Assembly (NCBI GenBank): GCA_019925795.1
Contig: CM034310.1
Location: 19,302,764 to 19,366,763 of the forward strand
Reading direction: 5' to 3'
DNA: 64,000 bases
Origin: Dendrobium chrysotoxum
Taxonomy: Eukaryota > Streptophyta > Magnoliopsida > Asparagales > Orchidaceae
The notes beneath the pieces were generated by a model. It saw only the letters and a list, made by a program, of their open reading frames with translations. It was not told the DNA's origin and made no database searches. Of the stretch, positions 44,666-55,520 are shown in pieces (position 1 is the first letter of the stretch; each line of letters begins with the position of its first letter). Position numbers and translations under genes: made by a program.

Positions 44666-44939
44666 TGAGGTCTTGTATAAGAGCACACCTATAAAATTAT
44701 CAAATATCAGATTTAGGAACCCAAACAGGTTTGGGTTCCTTCTTATGAAAAGAAGAATATAATGCATGTGTGCTGTGCTGTGAAACATATAATTTGGGTC
44801 TCCACACCCAATGTGTACTATGATGAACAGTGCAGGTGTGAGAGATATATCCAAGCATGCCACAAAAAAGCATCTAACACCAGGAAAAGGGTTAACTAAT
44901 CTATGTGAGTGATTGTGCCTCTTCCTAGGTTTGAATGAA

Positions 44940-46504
44940 ACATGCTTTGATGATTTTGAAATAAATTCTTCAAAAGGTGGAGGTGCATAAAATTGTGTAA
45001 AAGTAGGTGGTGTTTCATTTTTCCCAAAAGCATAAATTTTTAGTCTTAGAAATTTAGTTTCCTTCGTGATACTTGCAATTTCAAATTTCAATGCACTCTT
45101 ACTACTCTCTAAGTCACATGCTATAGTGTCTAATTCTTTAAAAGCTCTTTCTAACTCAACATGTGAGGTTTTTAATGAATCATGCTCAGTAATCAAATCA
45201 GAATGCTTTTTATTCAATTCATCAAGTAGTGACATGTGATTGCAATCAAGAGTAGAATGATCTTTAATCAAAATTTCATACTCTTTATGTAAATTTAGAA
45301 ATTCTAATTTCAGGCAAGCATGAGTTTTCTTAAGCTTCCTATATGATGAATGAATTTTCTCAAAAATATCTAGCAATTGATCATAAGTTAGCTCACATAC
45401 CTCTTCTTGTTAAGACTGACCAGGATGATCATTAGCCATCAGACACAAGTTTGTAGTCTCCTCTTCAGCTTCAGTCTTAGAGGAGTTAGATGCAGAATCT
45501 GCCCAGAACACCTTTTGGATCCGCTTCTTGTCCTTCCTGAACTTGGGTTTCTCTTCACCCTTCTCCTTGCTTGGGTGAGCTTTAAGTGTAGGACAATCAA
45601 CCTTTATATGTCCAGGCTTCCTGCATTCAAAGCAAACAGTATCAGATGAACCTTTATAATTTTTGCTACTCTTACCTTTATTTCATTTCTAAAAGTTTTT
45701 ATATTTCTTCCTTAGAAAGCTTTTGAATTACCTAGTGATTAAGGCAACATCATCGCTATCAAACCCAAAAGAGTTAGTGTTAGTAACATTGGCCTTCAGT
45801 GCCATAGTTTTCTCCCTCTTCTTCTCACTCTCACCTGCATTAATTTGTCGTTGGTTCACTCCTTGCTCATAAGTAATGAGTGACCCAAGTAAGTTATCAA
45901 TAGAATAAGTGTTCAAATCTTTGGATTTAATAATTGTAGTTATCTTGGCATAAAAAAAAGGCAAACATCTCAGAATTTTGTTCACTTTTTTATAGTTTGT
46001 AAGTTCTTTTCCTAAAGCATGTAAAGAAGTGATAATTTGAGTGAACCTAGTATACATTTCAGAAATCGATTCACTAGGTTTCATGCGAAAGAGTTCATAG
46101 TCGTGAAGTAAGATGTTCAATCTAGATTGCTTAACCTCTGATGTAACTTCATAAGTAATGCATAATCTATCCCATATTTCTTTACCAGTCGTACAAGTGG
46201 AAACATGCATGTAATCTTCAAATTTTAAAGCTTAGGAAAAATAATTCAAATATTTTGCATTCATTTGTACTAAAACATGATCATCAAATGTCCAATCAGT
46301 GAGAGGCAGTTAGGTTTTAACATTATTAACCATTCTAAAAGGTGCTTCATAGCCATCCTTAACAAGCATCAAAATGCGATAATTAATTGATTGTAAAAAG
46401 GTGGACATGCGAGTTTTCCAAAAAGCAAAAGGTATGTTATCAAACAATGGTGGTCGTGTAATTGAATAACCTTCCACAGTATTATGATTACCAAAGTTAG
46501 CCAT
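44940..46504 (-). pseudogene. Element C gag
   Basis: Start at 46504 (MANFGNHNTVEGYSITRPPL). The frame stops at about 46312 and again near 46230, then runs STCTTGKEIWDRLCITYE, SEMYTRFTQIITSL and SLITYEQG. The zinc knuckle region (about 45600-45640) reads CFECRKPGHIKVDC. The coiled coil lies at 44990-45376 as in B. Several stops, including one replacing the Asp of GQSDQEE at about 45407. Confidence 0.9.
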
Positions 46505-46546
46505 GGATCAAAATTTAAAAGTTGTTAAACTTAATTTTTGAATCCC

Positions 46547-46558
46547 GCTCTGATACCA
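46547..46558 (-). other. Primer-binding site, initiator Met tRNA (element C)
   Basis: gctctgatacca on the plus strand, 2 nt from the LTR at 46561. Confidence 0.96.
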
Positions 46559-46560
46559 CT

Positions 46561-48426
46561 TGAAAGTTTGATAGGAATGTTAAGCCCTTATGAACTAGTC
46601 CCGAGACTAACCAAGAGGGGGGGTAAATTGGTAGTTTTAAAAATTTGAGTGCAAAATAATGATTTAGAAAATCTTTTTGAATATTTTAAAACTTTTATAG
46701 TTACACAATGATGTGCAGATATTCAACAATAATAGAATAATAATCACAATCACACAATCATCAATAGAAAAGTAAATATGGAAAATAATCAGAAAGAACA
46801 AATAAGATTTTATAGTGGTTCAGTCAACTTGACCTACGTCCACTACCCGGAGCCTCCCCTCTGGGTATTGCACTAACACTAAGTGACTCTCCTTATGCTC
46901 CCACAGTAAGGCGGAGAAGCTTATATAAAAACTCCTTTCCACCAACCCGGTGAGGCAGAGAACCTGAACTCCTTTCGCTTCCTCCTGAAGCAGGCAGAGA
47001 ACCTGGACTCCTTTCGCTTTCTCCTGAAGAAGGCAGAGAATCTGGACTCCTTTCGCTTCTAACAGAAGCAGGTAAAGAACCTGGATCTTCTTGCGAATGA
47101 TCCTCCCACAGAGACACCGACAAGATAAGAGACGACGAACGGAGAAGATAACTCAGATCCTTTCTTGAAGCAACCTTTATGAATCCCTCACAAACTCCCC
47201 CTCACAAGATCCTCTCTCTCTCTCCCAAGCTCTCTCTCTCTCTCTCAAGGTTTTCTCTAGAAAGAAAAGTGGCAAAAGATTTTTTTTGCTAAAAGAAAAA
47301 GATCTTTTATATGAGGACATAAAAATTACCCTAAATCTTAACTGGTCGTCAAAGATCATCTTAGACGATCGATCGATCATCCTGTACGATCAATTTAAAA
47401 TCACATGTATCAGCCTGGACGATCAGATTCCTCTGGACAATTAGCAGAAAAAATTTATTCATATCATCCCGTACGATTCTACGATCGTCCGGGACGATTA
47501 GTGTAAATCAGGAATTTCATCTAGAAGATAGCTCTGGTTATCCAAGGGAACTTGTGCAGGACAATCTCAAAATGACTTGATCATCAAGGACGATCCGTGT
47601 ATCATCTTGTATGATTAGTTCAAAAATGATAAAATCATCCTGCACACCACTTTGTTCGTACTGCCAAAACATCCTGGTCGATCTTAAAATGACTTGATTG
47701 TCTAGGATAATTTCACGATCATCCCGTATGATTAGTTTAAAACTGGGAATATCATCCTACACAGCTCTGGTCATCCAGGTGAAGTGCACTGGATGGTCAG
47801 AATTTTGCTTGTATCATCCAGGATGATCTTTTGATCGTCCAAAATGATATGATCGTATCAATCAGATATTAATTTCTTTCATTGATTACCAGACTAATTT
47901 AGGCATAATTATAAAGGATCATCCAGGATGATACACATATCGTTTGGGACAATCAGACCAAATATCTAAAAGTAAAAACTTGCCTAACTAACTCTGGCAG
48001 CTGAGAATTTCTGATTTGAGCCTATCATCCTATACGATCATAGGATCATCCAGGATGATTTGCTTAATCAAACCGACTTAACATGGATGCCCTAATTAGG
48101 GTTTCTATTTTCATTGGATCATCCAGGATGATGTAATATCATCCAGGATGATCTGAACAAAAAATGAACAGAAACTCTAATTCACTAAAACTCTTCCCCT
48201 GAGTGTGTTTGTGTAAGGTTACTTAGCCAGGGGATCCTTTACATTACATTTGACTCAATAAAGATGAAAACAGTACATTGGACCTGAATTATAAAACAGG
48301 TTGACTCGATCTTGGGCTGGCTTGAACTTGCAATTATTTCTGCGGACCTGAAAGGTTAGACAATCACCAAAAATAGAAATGTTTGCTATCATCAAAATCA
48401 AAGTCTGTGAAACCAGATTTGCAACA
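46561..48426 (-). repeat. Element C 5' LTR (right)
   Basis: 1866 bp, TGAAAGTTTG...ATTTGCAACA. TATA context gattttatagtggttcagtc at about 46806-46826. Confidence 0.93.
47350..48155 (-). repeat. LTR palindrome array (element C, right LTR)
   Basis: Decayed CGTCC/CATCC palindromes, e.g. gatcatccaggatgat at about 48048 and 48118. Confidence 0.88.
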
Positions 48427-48899
48427 AGCATCACATCCCTTAAGGGTCTAAATAAGTGGTTTTGATATCCCAGACCACATTCAACTCATATAAATGAACT
48501 GAGTACTATAACTATCATAGCAAGACTAATAGAGGAAAGAAATCCACATAGGGATAGGGGATCAATCATCGCCATACCTGACTAGCATAGGTTAGGTCTG
48601 GACCCAGTATCCCACTCAGCAAAGAAGTTTGGACTAGTGGTTTTGATATCCCAAATCACACTTGGGGGTGCCAAGTGAAATTGAGGGAAACAAATCCTAT
48701 AAGGGAGAGACAAATTGAAGGTTCTATGCGCTAACACTAATATAATTGGTGTGCACAAACATAGGCACTAACATCCTTACGGTGTGTCAGCGTATCACCT
48801 TTAAGAATAGCCTTATAATCTTTATAACGAACATCATGTGGTAAAGGAGAAATTGTCGTAGCCTCACAAACTTTTGAAAAGTAAGAAGGATAATTTTAG
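48427..48899 (-). repeat. Ogre 3' region, tandem array 3 (part right of element C) and adjoining spacer
   Basis: Repeats atatcccagaccacattcaa and gcataggttaggtctggaccc at 48466 and 48580-48600, matching 38548 and 38660. From about 48700 the repeats end and degraded integrase sequence begins. Confidence 0.7.
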
Positions 48900-49500
48900 G
48901 CGGTACATATATAGAGGGATATTATACGGCATGAAACACCAAAGAGATAAACAATATGATCACGAAAGAAAGACATCACATCTTCTAATTTGAATTTCTT
49001 AAGTGGGATCGCTTTCACTTATTTAGAGAAGTAATCAATGGCATCTAAAATTAACCTATAACCCTAAGAGGAAGGAGGGTCGATAGGACCCACTACATCC
49101 GTGCCCCAACCTTCAAATGGCCAAGATGACATAGTAGGGTGCAGTGGATTAGGGGGTTGGTGAATCACTATGCCATGAATCTGGCACTGGTGGCACTTTC
49201 TAGAATGCTCCATACAATCATGGATCATAGCGACCAATAGTAACAAAGGTGTTTAATTCTGCTTTTCATTTTTTATCTGAACTGATGAGCACCGTAAATC
49301 CCTTCGTGTATCTCACCCATAATCTTACGAGCCTCCTTATTATTGAGGCAATGTAACCATATTTTGTCAAAAGAGTATTAATACAGGGTGTCATTTATAT
49401 ATATAAATGATAGAGCTCTCTTCCTAATCTGAGTGACAAGAGAGCGATCATCTGGAAGCCTGCCATGCTTCAAATATTTAATAAAGGGGATTCTCCAATC
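48900..49500 (-). pseudogene. Ogre integrase
   Basis: Zinc-binding domain: HCLNNKEARKIMGEIHEGIY then GAH (the two His), followed by CHQC in HSRKCHQCQIHG. The core starts with WPFEGWGTDVVGPIDP, which supplies the first catalytic Asp, and LILDAIDYFSK. Stops interrupt it at several Gln/Trp positions. The second Asp and Glu could not be found in the degraded sequence left of 48990, so the core may be truncated by array 3. Integrase would insert Ogre cDNA. Confidence 0.85.
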
Positions 49501-49559
49501 TGACTCTTCCTCAATCACAAACACGGTGAGGGTCTGATCAGGAGAAGACAAATCTACAT

Positions 49560-49990
49560 GGTATAAGGCTTGACGATACTAGACAATAATGGGCACTGGG
49601 TTTCTAGTAAGGTCAGCTAATTCTTTTGCTAACTTGGCAAAGGCATATGCTTTACCATTTACAGACCGAGGGATTTTAGCCAATGTTACTTCAGGGATTA
49701 AGCATAAGAGTTCCATTGCTTTATTGTGATAACATAAGAGCTCAGGCTTAAGAACTTTGAAGACTTCTTCTACTTAATTTATGATTAGTTGGGAGTCTTC
49801 AAAGATCTTTGCCCGCATAATGTTCATCTTTATGGCCAACTCAAGTCCCAAAATTAGAGCTTCATATTTAGCTTCATTATTAGTACGAGGTTCTGAAAGA
49901 CTGTAGGAGAATTTAGGGGTATGACCTTCAGGGGATATAAAAATAAGGCCCAAACTTACCCTAAATGTGGGAGTTTCATTCGAATTTAAG
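49560..49990 (-). pseudogene. Ogre second (archaeal-type) RNase H
   Basis: Clear match to the extra RNase H of the Tat lineage: SEPRTNNEAKYEALILGLEL with the catalytic Glu, then AKIFEDSQLIIN with the Asp, and a RSVNGKAYAFAKLAKEL end. A TAA replaces a Gln after DSQLIIN. This domain sits between RNase H and integrase only in Tat-type gypsy elements (Ogre, Retand and relatives), so it fixes the lineage. Confidence 0.85.
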
Positions 49991-50249
49991 GCTTTAACGG
50001 ATGATGTACTTTCAAAGTAAAACTCTCAAGTAGGGGACTCCTATTCATCCACACTCATGATTAGTTCATCAGGTAGATCATCATTGAGTGGGGAATCCAT
50101 AGGAATCGGGTGAGCGGCAAGAAAGTCTACTAGAGCCTATCATTTGGCGGCCTGTTAAGGGACAAAAGTAATGTCAAACTGTAGTAGGATCGTAGACCAA
50201 CATGTTAAATGACCTGAGAGGGTCTGACGGGTCATCAAATACTATAAAG

Positions 50250-50560
50250 GGTTGACTCAAGAAATTAAGTTAACCTTGTGTGAAAGTATGTATTATCTAA
50301 GCTTTTGCACTGCAAAGATCAAAGACAAACATTGCTTCTCCATCGGCGGGTATTTTAGATCTGTAGGTATTAATCTCCTACAGAGGTAGTACAAGGCATT
50401 TTCCTTGCCTTCCTTATTTTCTTGAGCCAAAAGTGCACCCAAGGATTCATCCAGAGCCATAGTGTATAGAATTAATGACCTCCCTGGGATGGGTGCAGCT
50501 AAATTAGGAGGGTTCATCTGGTAGCACTTTATACTCTCAAAGGCCTCCTGACAACGCTCA
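50250..50560 (-). pseudogene. Ogre first RNase H
   Basis: Open stretch YQMNPPNLAAPIPGRSLILY, then MALDESLGALLAQENK and YYLCRRLIPTDLKYPPMEK, with LSLIFAVQKLR. It is the gypsy RNase H following RT. It would degrade RNA in the RNA/DNA hybrid. Confidence 0.88.
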
Positions 50561-51330
50561 TCTTAATGAAAATGAGCATCCTTCTTTGTAAGTGCAGTGA
50601 AGGGATAAGATCTCCTAGAAAGATTGGAGATAAATCTCTGGACGAAAGCGAGCTTACCTTGAAAAGATATCAACTAGGTAATAATTTTAGGAGGCTTTAA
50701 ATCTATTATGGCCTTGATCATAGAAGGATCAATCTTAATGCCATGATAATGAACTATAAACCCTAGAAATTTTCCTGAAGTGACACCAAATGTGTATTTC
50801 AAAGGATTCATCTTTAAATCATACTTGCGCAGACGTTCAAAAATGATTCGTAGATCTCGAAGGTGATCTCCACAGACCTAGCTTTTGACCACTAGATCAT
50901 CCATATAATATTCAACTTACTAGTGTATCATCTCATTAAAGATAACAGTCATAGCATATTGATAAGTGGACCCGACATTTTTGAGACCGAAGAGTATCAC
51001 CTTATAAAAAAATACACCTATAGGTGTACGGAAAACAATAAACTTGTCCTTCTCGGGGTCCATCTTTATTTGATTGTAACCAGATGAACCATCCATGAAG
51101 GAGAATATGCTATGGGATGAAGCTATATCCACCATAAGCTCGGGCATAGGAAAAGGGAAATCATCCTTAGGGCATGCCTTATTAAAATCACGGAATTCAA
51201 TACAAATATGAATCTGTCTATTCTTCTTCCAAACTGGGACTATGTTGGCAAACCAAGTAGGATACTTTTCTTCATGAATAAACCCAGCTTCTATAAGCTT
51301 CTTAGTTTCAGTGATCACCTATTATTCGAT
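50561..51330 (-). pseudogene. Ogre reverse transcriptase
   Basis: Starts with EAGFIHEEKYPTWFANIVPV, then EFRDFNKACPKDDFPFPMPE, SFMDGSSGYNQIKMDPEKD and FGLKNVGSTYQYAMT. The catalytic site VEYYMDDLVVKS is at about 50895-50925, so the palm acids are kept. The connection follows with RLRKYDLKMNPLKYTFGVTS and GKFLGFIVHYHGI. One stop follows NEMIHQ. This is the canonical gypsy RT, here mostly readable in one frame. Confidence 0.92.
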
Positions 51331-52560
51331 CTCCAACCTCATCCTACGAGGTGATTATTTAACAGGGATTACATCAGGCTTGATGGACAGCTTGTGGACT
51401 GCTACCTCTGAATTTAAACCAGGCTTCTCAATATAATTCTAGGCAAAGCAATCTCTAAACTCTGATAGTAGCTTGATATATTCTTGAGCCTCTAAGTCAG
51501 ATAATAGGGCACTATAAAAATAGGCCTAGGGTCTGATTCAGTGCTTAAGTTTACCTCACATAATTTATCCATGGCGAAAGTGGTGCCTTCTTTGAACTCT
51601 CGTGGAGCATCAAGGACCCTATCCTCAATATCATCTGGGTCTTCTTCATCGATAAGAAAAATAACCGGATATGAGTGAGAGACAACATGAATATTGGCAT
51701 GTGTGAACTTATCCTTTTCAATATAACCCAAGCCTTATTGGGTTTGAGGTATGTTAGTTCGCCAAATATGGGCCTACTATAGAGCTCGTTCATTAGACCA
51801 AATTGAAAGAACGACACTTCGCTCTATATAACCTTCCATAACAGGAGAAAAGTAGTAAGGGATATTTATAACTTCTTCATCTATAGCAGTCTCCATAGGA
51901 ACCTGACTCTCCAGACCCAGTGGGGCACCTACACTATAGGATAAAGAGGCACACTCACTAGACCGTGGTGGCACAAATGATTTGTATAGTGGAGGTACTG
52001 AATGCTTGCTAGTCTGTAGTGAGCCACCAAAACTAGTGGAAGGAGTAACAAAAGATTTTTGATGAGACTCCTCGACTCTTATTCTACACAGTTGATGGGA
52101 AAGGGATTATTTAGTAGTAGTCTGACGTTAGGAGTCTATTTCCTTATCTGACATAGGGAGCAAATTATAATCAGTAAAACCTAAGGCTGGTAAGGAAACT
52201 GAACGATGAGGAACATCAATCATCTCATCATTAGAAGAGTCAGACTCAATAGTCAAGGAGGAAGTGTATAGGTGTGAGGGAGGAGGGATTTGAGTGTCGT
52301 AGTTTTGTGGTGAGCGAGTCAACTCTCTCTCTCTACCTCTACCTCATCCTCCCCTACCTCTTCTAGGGGGAACATCATGCCCAACTGTAAACTGGAAAGG
52401 ATAACTAATAGAATTCATAACGAAAATATCTGCCTCAATACAAACAAGTGATGGACCCTGTACTAGTGGTTATATAGGACCCTGTGCCGGTGACTGCATA
52501 GGACCCTGTACAATACTAGCAGGTACCACTGGTAACTGGACAGGAGGAGGTCTATGAGTC
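51331..52560 (-). other. Ogre spacer between protease and RT
   Basis: About 1.2 kb with short frames in different phases (51492-51974, 52128-52322) that do not resemble pol domains. In pea Ogre an intron separates protease from RT; this spacer could be its counterpart, but no splice sites were verified. Confidence 0.5.
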
Positions 52561-53510
52561 TTTCAAGGTATGTAATGCTAGGCATCATCATAAATAGAGA
52601 CCTCATGCACGACAAAGGGTTGAGTATCCACAGGAATTGAATACTTCACGTCATTTCTCATATACTTCATATATTGGTGCAAGGTAGAGGGCATCATTTT
52701 GTATTTATGAATCCAAGGTCTTCCTAAGATAGCCCTATATGAAGTATCAGCTTCAATAACATGAAACTTTACCTCAGTTAGGAAACTTCTAAACTTCAAA
52801 GGCAGGGTGATAGACCCTAGAGCGTGCTAGCCTTGGTTATTGAAGCCTTTCAACATAATCTTGTCGGAGGTGAGCTTCAAATAATCTAGGGAGAGGCTAT
52901 TTAAAGTCTCATAGCATAGGATGTTAATTGTATCCCCCTGGTCAATGAGGAATCTATTTAACTCATAGCCATTAACTTCAGCGGTGACATATAAGGAACG
53001 ATTGTGCTCAAAAGTCCCTAAGAGAAGATCACGAATCTCTCTCAAATAACATGTATCCCAAATAGATTTAAAAGCGAAGAAAGCTTGATAGGACTCTGGC
53101 TCTAACAATGCTTTCACCAGGGTCTCTCTCAAGTCAGGAGACATCATCAAAGCATCATAGATGCTAAGGAGGGAAGGAATTTTCCTTAGGTGAGCCAACA
53201 CATTATAATCAACCTCCAACTGAGGGCCTTTCCCTTTCTCCTTAGACTACTCTTGGGAGAAATGGATAGGATCATCCTGTTAGGTAATAATATTTTTATC
53301 TTTTTCTTTAGTTTTCTTAGCCATCCTAGGTGGAAGGAATTTCCCTGAATGTAGGTGAACTTCCTGTATTGATTCATCCTCTACAGGAGATTCACTTAGT
53401 TCAGTGGTGATGGCTTGTGTTGGCTCTAAGGAGAGTGACTGGACTGAGTTCTCAGATTCATCTCCTGAATCCATGTAATAACCACCTTCATGGATAGTGA
53501 ACACAGGCTC
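52561..53510 (-). pseudogene. Ogre protease region
   Basis: After a linker (YYMDSGDESENSV, KFLPPRMAKKTKEKDKN) comes LEVDYNVLAHLRKIPSLLSI, then LYVTAEVNGYELNRFLIDQG, whose LIDQGDTINIL is the retropepsin active-site loop. The usual D-x-G-S/T is altered to D-Q-G-D. The Tat-specific tail AILGRPWIHKYKMMPSTLHQ follows. Stops separate the two halves at 52800-52826. A working enzyme would cut the gag-pol polyprotein. Confidence 0.88.
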
Positions 53511-54011
53511 TTCCTCACACTCAAACTCATTATCACATACAGAATCATTAACATTACAAAAAATATATAAAATATTAAAAGAGCGAGCATTAGAAGAAGT
53601 AAGACTAGAAGAAATAGAATGCTAAAAGTAGTCAGAATCATCTTATTCTATTATTTCATCATCAATCGAAGGGAGAACGAAATCCTTCAGTGTAAGTGCT
53701 AGAAGGGATCCCGTCTTCCCCTCTGAAGCTATAACAATATTTCCTCTTTCATATATTTTCTTATTACATAAAGTAGGAAAAAATGTGCTCAATAGGTACT
53801 ACAACAGAAGAAGGAAAAGAGGCTGGCATAGTAACTAGGCTGACAATTGTCGACTTGGCCTAGAAAGGCCTCCTCTCAATTGCCTCTGAACTCTGAACTA
53901 TTTGTCTGATCATTTGCTTTATCTTTTGAGAGAGTGCTAGCTTCCACCCCCCTTAGAACCATAGGGTGATCTAGTGCTACTACTTTGACTATCACTTTGA
54001 CTATCACAGCT

Positions 54012-55520
54012 TCAGGAACCTAAAATCATCTGAACTATCTGAGTAGTCTTGCCTTTGGGTTGCACCAAATCACTATACTGTAGGTGGATCTTTCCACTAG
54101 CCATGAGCCTCTCAACTCTATCCTTGAACATATAACAGTCTTCTATGATATGCCCGATATGTCTATGGAAGGGACAATAGAGTGGGTGATTCATCTGCCC
54201 CTCTTCCTCCACTCTACTATTTATTAGGAATGTTTAAATATTCTTCTTAATATGGAATTTGAAAATCTTCTTTACACTCTCCCTCTTAAAGGGGTATTTC
54301 TTACTAAGTCTCTCTTGTAGGTAGTGCTGACTCTCTAGAGTCCTACGGAAGGGTCTAGGCTGCACTGCTAACTAATGAGGTGTGTACGACTACTGTGGTG
54401 GTGCTAAACTGACTATGGGTCTCTTACCTTTATCTTGTGGCTCATAAGTACTTTGTACCTCCCCTCTCCTAGGCAGAGGTGCCCCTGAAGACTCTTACCA
54501 CTGAGCTCTATACGAGGGTTGACTCTCAACCTTAGGAGGGACTACATTGAGTATGTTATCCTGTAAACTAATTAGCTTTATTAATAACTTCTGAAAGGTT
54601 CTAATGATAAATTCCTTCAGGTAAGGTGCTATAGGGCCACTATGTTCTTCAAAAGGATCTCTACTGCATACTTCTCCTGTAATTGGGGCTCACACTGCAA
54701 GCTGAGGTTCCTCCATCTGACTATATAATCAGGTAGAGTCTCACGAGGATGCTGTCTAGCCATAACTAACAGTTCAACTATAACCCGGTGCTAAGCACTG
54801 ATAAATCTCTGCACAAACAGCTGCTCTAACTCTACAAAAGTTTGGACTGAATTATTGGGGAGGTCAGCATACCATGCAAATTCCACTCCAACTAAATTGC
54901 TAATAAAAAGTCCCAACATTAAAGTGTTGTTCCCTCCTATGTTGCAATATATGGCTCGATACTGAGCCACATGCTGCCTTGGGTTCCTAAACCCATCAAA
55001 GACTCTAAAATATGGAGGGAAAAACCTGTGGGGGTAGGGCTCCTACTCGTACTCAACTGGGTAAAATCGCCCCCTACTAACTACCTCTTTAGAATTTTTG
55101 GAGGAAATGACCTGCTCGACCTTTTGTGCAATCAAATCCTGAATCTTTCCTGCTGACAACTGCATTGATTGACTCTAGATTGGGGTAGTGCAGGCAACCA
55201 CTATAGGTTCCACTGGAATTGCTCTCTAGACCCTATCCACTCCTACAAGGTTTGGTGCTACTGTAGGTGGTATTATTGGCTCATCCATAGACATAGTAGG
55301 AGTACCTATGCCCCTAACTTGGGGTATAGCCCCCAACACTGTCAACTGAGCAGTCATCACCACCATGGCTCTAGCCATCTCTGCCATTTGAGTTTGTAAC
55401 TGTAGAACTGTGTCATTTGTCTTAACTGATCAGGGAGATCCACTTACTTCAGCCTCTCCCTGTTCATTATCATCTGGCTCTCTCTGCTTATCTTAGAGAT
55501 CTCATCTAATAATCACACAC
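54012..55520 (-). pseudogene. Ogre gag
   Basis: Readable in one frame from EPDDNEQGEAEVSGSP through QTQMAEMARAMVVM and VFDGFRNPRQHVAQYRAI, then the retrotransposon-gag core FAWYADLPNNSVQTFVELEQ, LFVQRFISAQ and LPDYIVRWRNLSLQCE. It ends with the CPFHRHIGHIIEDC zinc-binding motif and FKDRVERLMASGKI. Nearly every in-frame stop is TAG or TAA where Gln fits (for example EYE*EPYPHR, PPQ*SYTPH*). Gag would form the particle and bind element RNA. Confidence 0.88.

Larger units (their letters stand above)
38687..48426 (-). mobile_element. Element C: complete but decayed SIRE/Maximus-type copia retrotransposon
   Basis: 9740 bp, collinear with B throughout: LTR, PBS, gag, protease, integrase, RT, RNase H, 3' UTR, PPT, LTR. 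The two LTRs (1859 and 1866 bp) differ by about 14% in a 280-bp stretch, mostly transitions, so it is clearly older than B. The TSD has one mismatch. It lies in tandem array 3 of the Ogre. Confidence 0.92.

Noticed and set aside
55169..55399. His/Ser/Trp-rich plus-strand ORF (and 54971-55156, 56175-56378)
   Set aside because: These are antisense shadows of Ogre gag and leader, which are clearly on the minus strand.
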